NCBI RefSeq assembly: GCF_032884065.1
Contig: NC_088881.1
Coordinates: forward strand, 8,340,582 to 8,404,581
Length of the DNA stretch: 64,000 nucleotides
Origin: Artemia franciscana
Lineage: Eukaryota; Arthropoda; Branchiopoda; Anostraca; Artemiidae
Reading direction: 5' to 3'
Numbering within the stretch: position 1 is the first letter of the stretch; the number at the start of each line of letters is the position of its first letter. This document shows positions 21,468-33,179 of this stretch, one piece after another. The notes beneath the pieces were generated by a model that saw only the letters and a list, made by a program, of their open reading frames with translations, did not search any database and had not been told where the DNA came from. The translations under genes and the position numbers were made by a program.

Positions 21468-22932
21468 TCTGAACGTTTTTGAATTAATGCATGTTTGATT
21501 TTGACTCTCCACACGTAAATTATTCAAATGAAATTTGCATATTAATTCCTTTTTTGGCTAAATGGGTTTCTCTTAGTTTTGATCATACAATTTTTAGAAA
21601 TATGGGATGGGGAAGGAGGCCTATTTGCCATGCAATTTTTCGGTTACATAAAAAGGCAACTATTAATTTTAATTTTAACGAATTTTTTTAATAGCAAAAA
21701 ATATACGTAACTTTAGAATTAACTTACGTAACAAGCTTTTATATTCTTTAATTTTTATTATGTATATGAGGGGGTTTGTACCCTCGTTAATACCTCCTTC
21801 TTTACACTAAATCGTAAGTTTTGTCCCCATTCTTTAAGAATGACCCCTGAATCAGAAAGGCCGTAGAATAAATAGTTGAAATTACTAAAAATACTTTAGC
21901 ATAAAGAGTAAGGTATTTATCTCCTCCTAAAACCTCGCTCTTTATGCTAAAGTATTTTTAGAACCCCTCATATGCGTAATAATCTCTGTTCGTTTTAAGT
22001 TTCAATGCTACTTCTTCCTTTCATTTGAAAAAACGTTTTCATGTTTATTTTTCATTGTTTTCTTATAGTAATGCTAGAGAATCCTGCGCCCTTTTCATTG
22101 AATTTTTCTTCCCCCATGACAAATTCCTACAAGGAAAGATCCTCCAACATAGCCCCCTCTCCTCAGCCCCACCCCCAAACAAAATAAAATCCCCCTGAAA
22201 ACGTCTGTACACTTCCCAATAACCATTACTATATGTAAACTCTGGTCAAAGTTTGTAACTTGCAGCCCCTTTCCCAGCGATTGTGGGGGAGTGAGTCATC
22301 CCCAAAGACATAGTTATTATGGTTTTCGACTATGCTGAACAAAATGGCTACCTTAAAATTTTGATCCGTTGACTTTGGGAAAAAAATGAGCGTGGGAGGG
22401 GGCCTAGATGCCCTCCAATTTTTTTGGTCACTTAAAAAGGGCACTAGAACTTTTCATTTCCGTTAGAATGAGCCCTCTTGCGACATTCTAGGACCACTTG
22501 GTCGATACGATGACCCCTGGGAAAAAAAAAAAAAAAAACAAAAAAAACAAAAAAAAAAACAAACAAACAAATAAACACGCACCCGTGATTTGTCTTCTGG
22601 CAAAAAATACAAAATTCCACATTTTTGTAGATAGGAGCTTGAAACTTCTACAGTAGGGTTCTCTGATACGCTGAATCTGATGGTGTCATTTTCGCTAAGA
22701 TCCTATGACTTTTAGGGGGTGTTTCCCCCTATTTTCCTAAATAAGGCAAATTTTCTCAGGCTCGTAACTTTTGATGGGTAAGACTAAACTTGATGAAACT
22801 TATATATTTAAAATCAGCATTAAAATGCGATTCTTTTGATGTAGCTATTGATATCAAAATTCAATTTTTTAGAGTTTTGGTTACTATTGAGCCGGGTCGC
22901 TCCTTACTACAGTTCGTTACCACGAACTGTTT
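21468..22932 (-). repeat. Family A element, reverse copy
   Basis: Starts with the module containing ggaggcctatttgccatgc, passes gagggggtttgtaccctcg and the imperfect inverted pair caactatttattc/aaatac..agcgag, then the second module (gggcctagatgccctccaa) and ends at gttcgttaccacgaactg (22913-22930). Short frames inside (21491-21691, 22229-22444) are not genes. Confidence 0.85.
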
Positions 22933-23898
22933 GATAGAAAAATGAATTAATATTCTGAAAACAAAATTTTGGTTTGTTTCCTTGAATAGGAGATATGTTC
23001 AAAATCTCAGAAGAAAGCTATATTTTCGTCTCAAAGTGCTTCAATTAAACTGATATTTTTTGTCTATTCTTTACAACAAGCTTTTTATTCTTCTTATTTC
23101 TGAAGAGACAAAAAAACTAATAAGAGTTGAGAGAAAGTCAAACTTTAGCGTAAAGAGTGGGACGTTGAGGAGGGAGCAGCCCCTTTCATGTACAAATTAA
23201 TTTCTGTTCGTTTTAAGTTTCAATGTCGCTCCTTACTTTCAGTTAAAAAAAACTTTTTTTATTTAATTTCTGAAAGTTTTTGAATCAATGCATGTTTTGA
23301 ATTTAGCTCTCAGTGAATGAATAATTAAAACGAAATTTGTATATTTATTTCTTTGGCTAAATGGCTTTCTCATAACTTTGATCCAATGATTTTGAGAAAA
23401 AACGAACGAGGGAGCAGGCCTAGTTGCCCTTCAATGTTTTGGTTACTTAAAAATGCAACTAGCACTTTTAATTTCTTACGAATGTTTTCAGTAATTAGTA
23501 AATGATATTAGTAAAAATATGCGTATCGTAAAGAGCGAGGTATTAGGAGGAGGTGAACCCCTCTTATGCGTAATAATTTCTGTTCGTTTTAAGTTTTAAT
23601 GCTGCTCCTTTCTTTTAGTTGAAGATACTTTTTCATATTTATTTTTTCATTGTTTTTTTTTTAATAATGCTAAAATCCATCCTCCGTTCATAGAAAAAAA
23701 TCAACAAATGACAAATTCCTCCATGGAAAGATCCTCCAACATATCTCCCTCTTCTCAACCCTCCCCCCAACCAAAAAATCCCCCTGAAAACGTCTGTACA
23801 CTTTCCAATAACCATTGCTATATGTAAGCACTGGTCAAATTTTCTTCCGCCATGACAAATTCCTCCATAGAAAGTTCTCCCCGTATAGCTTTGATATT
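22933..23898 (-). repeat. Family A pieces, truncated
   Basis: A further reverse copy beginning with a half foldback (23100-23270) and ending in the ctccatggaaagatcctcc module. It stops where the inverted Merlin fragment starts. Confidence 0.75.
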
Positions 23899-24034
23899 CT
23901 CTTCTACCATAAGTGGGGATGTAATCTCTCACTTCCCTCCATGTCCGTTCTATATTTTGGGTATGGGCACTTGTTGTAGGGTCAACAAAATTTAGGTTGT
24001 GATTGACACGCAAATGCTGAAAGCCATGGTGGGC
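23899..24034 (-). pseudogene. Inverted fragment of Merlin transposase
   Basis: On the minus strand it encodes AHHGFQHLRVNHNLNFVDPT and IERTWREVRDYIPTYGRRE, the part of the transposase around the catalytic Glu. It differs at only a handful of bases from 24899-25036 of the adjacent gene and is in opposite orientation. Confidence 0.85.
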
Positions 24035-24220
24035 AGTAATTATCTGACTCTTAAAGCTCATGGGACGTAGGGAAATACATTTTGCTACTTCCCTAATTTC
24101 CACGAATTGGGTATTTTTTTTCAATGAAAAGCGGTTTTATTTTACATTTATCGGATAAACATCAAATCTGGTATGTAAGAGCAATACATTTTTTCAGTCT
24201 ATAAACAACTTTGTTTGAAA

Positions 24221-25138
24221 ATGAGCTGTAATAATTGCGAAATCGATTTATTTAATGGAATACTTCAATTTGCCACAGATGATGCAATTTTAGAACTGTA
24301 TTATTACCATGGCATGTTATTGAGGAGCAAAGATTGCCCAATTTGTGGCCGGACTTGCGTTAAATCTGGAACTTATTTCCGTTGCCAGAAAACCTGGCGT
24401 ATATCCATTCGTGATGGCCGTGAGTTTGAAAGAACAAAGTGTAATTTTAGAAAATCTATCTATCATAGAACGTGGCTGGAACGCTCACAACTCACTCTAC
24501 AACAGAGTTTTCGGTTTTTGATAATGTGGCTTCAGACTAATGCTTCAAGGGAGGAATTGATATTCAATAATGTTGGTATTTCTAAACAAACGATTGTGGA
24601 TTGGAGTATGTTCTGTAGAGAGGTTTGTATTTACGCTTGTCACTCCAGTACTGTTCGTTTGGGGGGAGAAGGAATAATTGTTGAGATAGATGAAGCAAAA
24701 TTTGGCAAGCGTAAGTACAATCGTGGTTGAATTGTCGATGGTGTTTGGGTATTTGGTGGTATAGAGCGATTTACTGGAAATTCATTCATGGTTGCTGTGC
24801 CAGATAGAAGTAGTGCTACGCTGTTGGGAATAATACGTGACAGAATCCTGCCAGGTACAACAATAATCAGTGACTGTTGGAGGGCCTATGACTGCCTAGC
24901 CCACCATGGCTTTCAGCATTTGCGTGTCAATCACAGCCTAAATTTTGTTGACCCTACAACAGGAGCCCATACCCAAAATATAGAACGGACATGGAGGGAA
25001 GTGAGAGATAACATCCCCACTTATGGTAGAAGAGAAGAACATATGGAAGGATATCTTGCAGAGTATTATTTCCAAAAAAAAATATTCCGTCAGATTGAGA
25101 ATGCATTATTTCATGAATTTCATATCGGAGCTTTATAA
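24221..25138 (+). pseudogene. Merlin (ISXO2/IS1016-like) DDE transposase with one stop
   Basis: This is a cut-and-paste transposase that acts on the element's own terminal repeats in the nucleus. From the ATG at 24221 the protein has a zinc-binding segment (CPICGRTC, then RCQKTW), a central region with FLIMWLQTNASREE and VGISKQTIVDW, then the catalytic residues: Asp in IIVEIDEAKFGKRKYNRG, Asp in ISDCWRAYD, and Glu in IERTWREVR. A single TGA at 24728-24730 interrupts the frame where family members usually have Arg; the frame is otherwise open to 25138 (about 305 codons, the usual length). Terminal repeats were not identified. It looks recently inactivated. Confidence 0.9.
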
Positions 25139-25260
25139 CCCTTCATCAGGCTAAAATATAACTGGAGTCCAGACATTGAAATATAGCATAATCTTATAAA
25201 TACTAGAGAGAGAAAACGGGTATAATTTCAACAAAAAGTGGAAACAATACATTTTTTTTT

Positions 25261-25613
25261 GAATAAATGAAACTTTGAATAATGATTTATTCTTCCCAGC
25301 AGTTTAAACTTGCCCCGCATATTTGGATGATAAATTTGAGGAAGTTTATGTGAGTAACAGAGGAGTGACATGTTTGAGGTTTTAAACAGTTAATTGATTT
25401 ACCATTGAAAGAAGTTGATTCAAGTTGATAGCAGAAATAAAAGAGAAGGATATTTTGATGAAATGAAAAATCAAGAAGGGAGGCTCGTCAAGGATTATAT
25501 TTCGATGAATCAACTATTTATATTGCAAGTGTTGTTTGGATAAATAAACTTTTGAATAAATGAAACTTTGAATAATGATTTATTCTTTCTAGCAGTTTAA
25601 ACTTGCCCCGCAT
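25261..25613. repeat. Direct repeat pair, 60 bp each
   Basis: 25261-25320 and 25554-25613 match except for a few bases (gaataaatgaaactttgaat, then agcagtttaaacttgcccc). They flank 233 bp of sequence not otherwise recognised. The second copy joins a family A element directly. Confidence 0.85.
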
Positions 25614-25615
25614 CT

Positions 25616-27410
25616 AGGACCACTGGGTCGATACAATCACCCCTGAAAAAACAAACAAAAAAACAACAAACAAATAAACACGCATCCGTGATCTGCCTTC
25701 TGACAAAAAACACAAAATTCCACATTTTTAAACAGTTCGTGGTAACGAGCTGTAGTAAGGAGCGACCAGGCTCAATAGTAACCAAAACTCTAAAAAATGG
25801 AATTTTGACACCAATAGTTATATCAAAAGAATGGCATTTTAATGCTGATTTTAAATATATAAGTTTCATCAAGATTAGTCTTACCCATCAAAAGTTACGA
25901 GCCTGAAAAAACTTGCCTCATTTTAGAAAAACTGGGGAAACATCTTAACAAAAATCACACATCAGATTCAGCGTATCAGAGAACCTTGTTGTGGAAGTTT
26001 CAAGCCCCAATCTATAAAAACGTGGAATTTCGCATTTTTTGCCAGAAGACAAATCACGGATGCGGGTTTATTTGTTTTTTTTTCCCCAGGGGTGATCGTA
26101 TCGACTCAGTGGTCCCATAATGTCGCGAAAGGGCTCATTCTAACGGAAATGATAATTTCTAATACCCTGTTTAAGTGACCAAAAAATTGGAGGGCACCTA
26201 GACCCCCTCCTACGGTCATTTTCCCCCAAATTCACCCGATCAAAATTCTGAGATAGCCATTTTATTCACCACAGTCGAAAAACCCAATAACTATGTCTTT
26301 GAGGACGACTTATTTCCCCGCAGTCCCCGTGGGAGGGGGCTGCAAGTTACAATCTTTGACCTGTGTGTACATATAGTAAATTGGTTACTAAGAAGTGTAC
26401 AGACGTTTTCAGGGGGATTTTGTTGGTTTGGGGGGATATTTGAGGGGGAAGGTTACCGGGGAGGATTTTTTCCATGGAAGAACTTCTCATGGGGGAAGAT
26501 ACTTTCAATGGAGGGGGCGCAGGATTTTCTAGCGTTGTTTAAAAAAAAAACAATGAAAAAATAAACATGAAAAGTTTTTTTTTTCTACTGAAAGTAAGAA
26601 GCAGCATTAAAACTTAAAACGAACAGAAATTATTACGCATCTGAGTGGTCTACCTCCTCGTAATACCTCGCTCTTTATGCTAAAGCATTTTTAGTAATTT
26701 CAACTATTTATTCTACGGCCTTTGTGATTCAGGGGTCATTCTTAAGGAATTGGGAAAAATTTAAGCTTTAATATCAAGAGCGAGGTATCGACGATGGGGT
26801 GAGCCCCCTCATATACGCATAAAAACATACGAATATTGAAGTTCGCTACGTAATTTAATACGTAAGTTCCGTATATTTTTTACTTATGAAAACGTTCGTA
26901 AAAAGTTAAAAGTTATAGTTGCCTTTTTAAGTAATCAAAAAATAGGAGGGCAACTAGGTCTCCTCCCCCTCGCTCCTTTTTTCTCAAAATCTTCCGATTA
27001 AAACTGTGAAAAAGCCATTTAGCCCCAAAAAATTAATATGCAAATTTCGTTTCAATTATTTATGTGTGGAGAGCCAAGATCAAACCATGCATTAATTCAA
27101 AGACGTCCAGAAATTAAACAAAAAAAACGATTTTTTTTAAATGAAAGTAAGGAGCGACATTAAAACTTAAAACGAACAGAAATTACTCCGTATATGAAAG
27201 GGGCTTTTCTTCCTCAACGCCCCACTCTTTACGCTAAAGTTTGACTCTTTCTCTTAACTCTACATTTTAAAACAGTAAAAAACCTTAGCGTAAAGAGCGG
27301 GGCGTTGAGGAGAAAAAGACCCTTTCATATACGGAGTAATTTCTGATCGTTCTAAGTTTTAATGTCGCTCCTTACTTTCACTTAAAAAAACCTTTTTTTT
27401 TGTTTAATTG
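25616..27410 (+). repeat. Family A element, long forward copy
   Basis: It begins with a short reversed segment (25616-25730), then the terminal sequence aaacagttcgtggtaacgag at 25732. It runs through module 1 (tagaccccctcctacgg, 26150-26290), the G-rich block (26400-26520), module 2 (aactaggtctcctccccctcgc, 26930-27030) and a terminal foldback (27139-27400) with cccactctttacgctaaag and its inverse. It is close to the full length of the family, about 1.7 kb. Confidence 0.85.
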
Positions 27411-28412
27411 TAGATAGGAGGTTGAAACTACAGTAGGATTCTCTGATACGCTGAATCTGGTGGTGTAAATTTCATTAAGGTTCTATGATTTTTACGGGTT
27501 GTTTCCTCCTCACCTATGCTTCCAAACTTAAGTCTCTAGCCGGCAATCCTTCAATTCGTCGCAATCCAAGTTTCTACCACCAGTCACGACCCGGTAGGGC
27601 AACGGGGAGGAAGCTACGGGGTTCTGCTCCGCCTCAAGGTTTGTCGCTTGACCTAAATCTCTTGACTTGTCTAGTTCTTCACCGTACCGCATTATTAGGT
27701 ATTTTGGATATTTACATCTACCAAGCTCCAAATACTTTTTACAAAGGCGCTGTCTATGTGTGGTAACACTTTTAAGATGTATACCTCGCTTTGATTTATT
27801 TTCCCCATGATTTCGGCTTTGTGTGCACAACTTTACTGAAGGCTCCTGGCTATTTCTTATTTCTAGGTTTCTTCATTGCATTGAAATAATTTATGAAAAT
27901 TTCACACTCTATTAACAAGCAGCTGATTATACCAGCTTGTCATTTTGGTCTCTGGGGGTATTATCGGCGTTCTGAAAAGATTCTTTCTGGCAACCGACTT
28001 GTAAAAATTTCAGGTAGCTGAAAATATTCTAGGGGACTGTTAGAAACAGGAAAATAAATCGAAAAATGGTTCCAATCATCTTACAGGTTATTGTATTCTG
28101 CTCATGATAGTACCGATTTTGTTCTAAAAGCAATATCCTTTATCGAGTACACTTGTGAAAAAGACCTAGACATTTTCTAAGATTTCTAAGCAATTAGAGG
28201 AAATAGAGCAAAATCCTTTCAAACATTTTGTAGCATCTTCAAGAAGCTATGGCCTGATATTAAAAGCGGCATCTTCCGCCAATGAATACTTGAGTACTTT
28301 TTAAATATAAATTTTCAATTTAACATGGGATTTTCGAGTTCCATCAGTTCACTTAATCACGGCCTCCGACCACCCATTTCGAAGATAAAGATACCTCAAT
28401 TTTCACGTCTTC
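27411..28412. other. Low-copy sequence, gene content unclear
   Basis: 27500-27830 is less AT-rich than its surroundings and open on both strands (93 codons plus, 100 codons minus). Neither frame shows a domain or clear splice sites. 27840-28412 shows nothing recognisable and ends at the assembly gap. Confidence 0.35.
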
Positions 28413-28512
28413 NNNNNNNNNNNNNNNNNNNNNNNNNNNNNNNNNNNNNNNNNNNNNNNNNNNNNNNNNNNNNNNNNNNNNNNNNNNNNNNNNNNNNNNN
28501 NNNNNNNNNNNN
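28413..28512. other. Assembly gap (100 N)
   Basis: A run of 100 N. The round length suggests a placeholder, so the true distance is unknown. Confidence 1.
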
Positions 28513-28752
28513 TTTTAATATACCCCCAGTCAATAATTACTTTTGTATACCAAATTTAAATGTGGTTAAACAGCTTGTTTAACCTCCGAAGCATAAGTAT
28601 ACTGAGTATACTTAAAGCATTACCTTAACAAAGTTAAACTCAACCTAAGCCTATCCAAAAGCAGTTTAATGCTATTCTCCTTTTTTAATATACCCCCAGT
28701 CAATAATTACCTTAGCATACCAAATTTAAATGTGGTTAAACAGCTTGTTGTC
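28513..28752. repeat. Direct repeat pair beside the gap
   Basis: About 67 bp starting ttttaatatacccccagtca occurs at 28513 and again at 28684, a 171-bp offset. The repeat immediately at the gap edge suggests a tandem array that defeated assembly. Confidence 0.85.
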
Positions 28753-28896
28753 CATTTGAACAATGACCTTAAATGAAAGTCCCACACTTTCTACTTATTT
28801 AAATCCGGTAGTATCTTCTCAAATCTTTCTGGCTTCTCAAATGGTTATCCATATCAATCCGGAACCTTAAATAGTTTATTGTTCTTAAATAGGATC

Positions 28897-31427
28897 AGGC
28901 ACGTATGCAGGAATTTTTTTCCGGGAGGGGGGGGGGCAAAACCTTCGAAACAGCAGGTATAAAGTAGCAATTTTTTATTTAGTAATGCAAAAAGCACCTA
29001 TATTGGAAAATACAGATTAACTTTAATCTGTAATATTGTAGCGGATGGGGAGAAGAAGACTGAAGCCTCGAAAGTACGTTTTAGGCTCATATTATGTTCA
29101 TAGTGATTTACAACCAGTGTTTAATCTATTATCCCACTGAAAGGGAAATTTTAGGGTTAACAGTGCAATATGGGTGCTGGGGGGAGTTGTTACTGTATTG
29201 CAACAAGAGCTCATATGGCACTTATGACGAGGCAAGAAGAGCCAAGAGCTCATATGGTATGAGCTCGAGCAAAATTCTTAGAATCAATAGATTGATTTAA
29301 AAGGAAAATAAAAAAATGCCGGTCAGGATTTAAAATAAGAGCTCTGAGTCACGATGTCCTTCTAAATATCAACATTCATTAAGATCGGATCACCCACTCG
29401 TAAGTTATAAATACCTCATTTTTTCTAATTTTTCCTCTCCCTTTAGCCCCCCAGAGGGTCGAATGGGGAAAAACGACTTTATCAAGTCAATTTGTGCAGC
29501 TTCCTGACACGCCTACTAATTTTCATCGTCCTAACACGTCCAGAAGCACCATACTCGCCAAATCACTGAACAACTCCCCCAAAGAGAGTGAATCTAGTAC
29601 GGTTACATCAATCACGTATTAAGGAGAGTTGCTTGTTCTATCCACCAAGCTTCATCCCGGTTCCTCCACTCTAAGTGTTTTCCAAGATTTCTCACTCCAA
29701 CTCCCCCAATGTCAAAAGATCTGGTCAGGATTTGAAATAAGAGCTCTGAGACATGAATTCCTTCTAAATATCAAATTTCATTAAGATCACCTATTCGTAA
29801 GATAAAAATCCCCAAATTTTCACGTTTTCCAAGAATTCCGGTTTCCCCCTCCAACTCCCCCCAATGTCACAGGATCTGGTCGGAATTTAAAATTAGAGCT
29901 TTCAAGCACAAGATCCTTCTAAATATCAAATTACATTAAGATCTGGTCACCCTTTCGTAAGTTACAAATACCTAATTTTTCCAAATTACCCCCCCCCCGC
30001 GCTCCACCAAAGAGAGCAGATCTGGTCGGGTTATGTCAGTCACGTATCTTAGACAGGTCTTTATTCTTCCCATACAGTTTCATCCTGATCTCTCCGCTTT
30101 AAGTATTTTCTAAGATTTCCGCCCCCCCCCAATGACGCTGGATCTGGTCGAGATTTAAAGTAAGAGATCTGAGTTACGAGGTCCTTCTAAATATGAAGTT
30201 TCATGAAAATCCGAACACTCCTTCGTAAGTTAAAAATACGTCATTTTTTCTAATTTTTCAGAATTATCCCCCCCCCATAGAGCGTATCTGTTCCAATTAT
30301 GTAAATCACGCTCTAAGACTTCTGATTATTTTTCCCATCAAGTTTCATCCCGATCCCTCCAATCTAAGCGTTTTCCATGATTTTAGGTCCCCCCCAAAAA
30401 AATTCCTCCAAATGTCACCAGATCCAGTCAGGATTTAAAATAAGAGCTTTGAGACACGATATCCTTCTAAATATCGAATTTCATTGAGATCTGATCCCCC
30501 GTTCGTAAGTTAAAAATACCTCATTTTTTCTAATTTTTCAGAATTACCCCCCCCCCCCAACTACCCCAAAGAGAGCGGATCTGTTCCGGTTATGTCAATC
30601 ATGTATCTAGGACTTGTGCTTATTTTTCCCACTCTAAGTGTTTTCCAAGATTTTAGGTTTCCCCCTCCCAACTCCCCCCAATGTCACCAGATCCGGTCGG
30701 GATTTAAAACAACAGCTCTGAAACACCATATCCTTCCAAACATCAAATTTCATTAAGATCTGATCAACTGTTCGTAAGTTAAAAATACTTCATTTTTTCT
30801 TCTTTTTTTTCCGAATTAACGGGCCCCCACTCCCCCAGATGGTCAAATTATTAAAACGACTATTTCTAATTTAATATGGTCCGGTTCCTGATACGCCTGC
30901 CAAATTTCATCGTCCTAGCTTACCTGGAAGTGCCTAAAGTAGCAAAACCGGGACCGACAGACTGACAGACAGATTTTGCGATTGCTATAGGTCACTTGGT
31001 TAATACCAAGTGCCGTAAAAACGTAGATTTTAATGAAAAACGATAGTTTCCAAAATTGATCCATTAAAAGCTGTACTTTATCTTGACAAGGGGGAGGGAT
31101 AAACGACCAAGGATAATTCTATTTTGCTGTGGAAACGCTCTCTTTCCAAAAAAAAAAAAAAAAAAAAAAAAAAACAGTACAATTGCTAATTACTTCAAAG
31201 AGGGTAAAAAGTTAGACAGAAAATGGGTTAATAATTGGGCAAAGACTTGACTGGATAATTGCATGCTGTAAAATCCCCCCAAAAAGGCTTCAAACATGTA
31301 TCTAGATTCTTAATAAATGTCTTAATTTTGCCAGAAATCCCATGAAACCATGAGGAAATTACACATTTCACAAAAAAAAATTTGGGGGGAAGGGCCCGAA
31401 GGCCCCTCCCCCTGCGTACGTGCCAGT
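28897..31427. mobile_element. Non-coding DNA element with TIRs and 8-bp target duplication
   Basis: ATAGGATC occurs at 28889-28896 and again at 31428-31435. Just inside are inverted ends: aggcacgtatgcagg on the left and cctgcgtacgtgccagt on the right, sharing GGCACGTAyGCAGG. An 8-bp duplication with short TIRs fits the hAT superfamily. The outer few hundred bases at each side look element-specific, and the interior is a family B array. No transposase is seen. I place this as non-autonomous hAT-like with moderate confidence. Confidence 0.65.
29190..31020 (+). repeat. Family B tandem array, forward copy
   Basis: Units of roughly 150-280 bp recur, each with AAGTTTCATCCCGAT, TCCAAGATTT, GATCCGGTCGGGATTTAAAA, AGACACGATATCC and TTCGTAAGTTAAAAATACC (core at 29720, 29873, 30141, 30422 and 30690). 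The right end carries a gacagactgacagacag microsatellite, then a 20-bp palindrome cacttggttaataccaagtg (30997-31016). The architecture recalls Helentron-associated elements (HINE/pearl type); that classification is inference. Confidence 0.8.
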
Positions 31428-31549
31428 ATAGGATCCTGTCTTGAATATACTTGTCCTGTCTGACACCCTAGGTTGACCAAAGACGAATGTTTTAAAATTG
31501 AAAGTATTCAAAAAAGAGCAATAAAAATTTAAAAAAGATTAAATTAAAA

Positions 31550-33170
31550 AAAAAAACAACTAAAGTTTGACTCTTTCTCTCAACTCTTCTTTTTAAAACA
31601 GTAAAAAAACTTTAGCGTAAAGAGCAGGGCGTTGATGAGGAAGCAGCCCTTTTCATATACTAAGTAATTACTGTTCATTTTAAGTTTTAATGTCGCTCTT
31701 TACTTTCAGTTGAAAACACTTGTTTTTTTTTCAAATTTAATTTCGGAACGTTTTTGAATCAATGCATGTTTCGATTTTGGCTCTCCGCAGAGGAATAATT
31801 AAAACGAAATTTGCTTTTTTTTTTTTTTTTGGCTAAATTGCTTTCTCATAATTTTGATTGAATGATTTTGAGAAAAAAGAGCAGAGGAGGAAGGCTTGTT
31901 GCCCTCTTATTTTTCGGTTAATTAAAAGGGCAACTAGAACTTTTAATTTTTTACGAATCTTTTCATTAGTAAAAGATATACATAACTTATAAATTAGCTT
32001 ACGTAAAGAACCTTTTATTCTCATGTTTTTATTACATATATGAGAGGGTTCGCCCCCTCGTCAGTACCTCTCTCTTTACACTAAATCTTAATTTTTGTCC
32101 CAATTCATTAAGAATGACCCCTGAATCACAAAAGCCGTAGAATAAATAGTTGACATTACTAAAAATACTTTAGCGTAAAGAGCGAGGTATTAGGAAGAGG
32201 TGAGCCCCTCATATGGGTAATAATTTCGGTTCGTTTTAATGCTGCTCCTCACTTCCAGATGAAAAAAAACTTTTTCATATTTATTTTTTCATTGTTTTTT
32301 TTTAATAATGCTTATGAACCCTGCGCTCCCTTCCTGGAAATTTTCTCCCCCCCCCCTTATGCGTAATAATCTCTGTTCGTTTTAAGTTTTATTACTGGTT
32401 CTTACTTTCAGCTGAAAAAACTTTTCATATTTATTTTTTCCTTTTTTTAAATAATACAAGCAAATCCTTCGCCTCCTTCACAGAATTTATCTTCTCCCAT
32501 GACATATTCCTCCAAGGGAAGATCTTCCCACGTAGACCCCTCACCTCACCCCCCCCCCCCGCCAAACCTAAAAATCCCCCTGAAAATGTCTGTACACTTC
32601 CAATAACCATTACTGTATGTAAACACTGGTTAAAGTTTTTAACTAGTATCCCCTCCTTCGGGGACTATGGGGGAGTAAGTTAGCCCAAGGACATAATTAT
32701 TATGTTTTTCGTCTCTGCGGAACAGAATGGTTATCTCAAAGTTTTTATCCATTGATTTTGTGAAAAAAATGAGCGTGGAAGGGGGCCTAGGTGCCCTCCA
32801 ATTTTTTTAATCACTTAAAAAGGGCACTAGAACTTTTAATTTGCGTTAGAATGAGCCCTCTCGCGACACTCTAGAACCACTTGGTCGATATGATTACCTC
32901 TGGGGAAAAAACAAAAACAAACAAACACGCACCCGTGATCGGTCTTAAAAATAAAAAAAAACTCCACATTTTTATAGATAGGAACTCCTACAGTAGGGTT
33001 CTCTGATACACTGAATACGATGGTATGATTTTCGTTAAGATAATATGACTTTTAACGTGTGTTTCCCCTATTTTCCAAAACAAGGAAAATTTTCTCAGGC
33101 TCGTAACATTTGATAAGTAAGATTAAATTTGATGAAATTTATATGTTTAAAATCAGCATAAAAATCTAAT
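31550..33170 (-). repeat. Family A element, reverse copy
   Basis: Begins with a half foldback (31560-31720), then module 2, the gagagggttcgccccctcg block, a second truncated end (32340-32420) and module 1 (gggggcctaggtgccctccaa, about 32780), ending near 33170 without the terminal palindrome. It contains several A/T-run interruptions. Confidence 0.8.
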
Positions 33171-33179
33171 TCATTTTAT

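Noticed and set aside
27485..27830. Opposing 93- and 100-codon frames with ordinary composition
   Set aside because: No domain, no splice or start context, and both strands are equally open; kept only as an unclear low-copy region.
29300..31000. CRISPR-like regular array
   Set aside because: Units are 150-300 bp, diverged and without short unique spacers; the context is eukaryotic.
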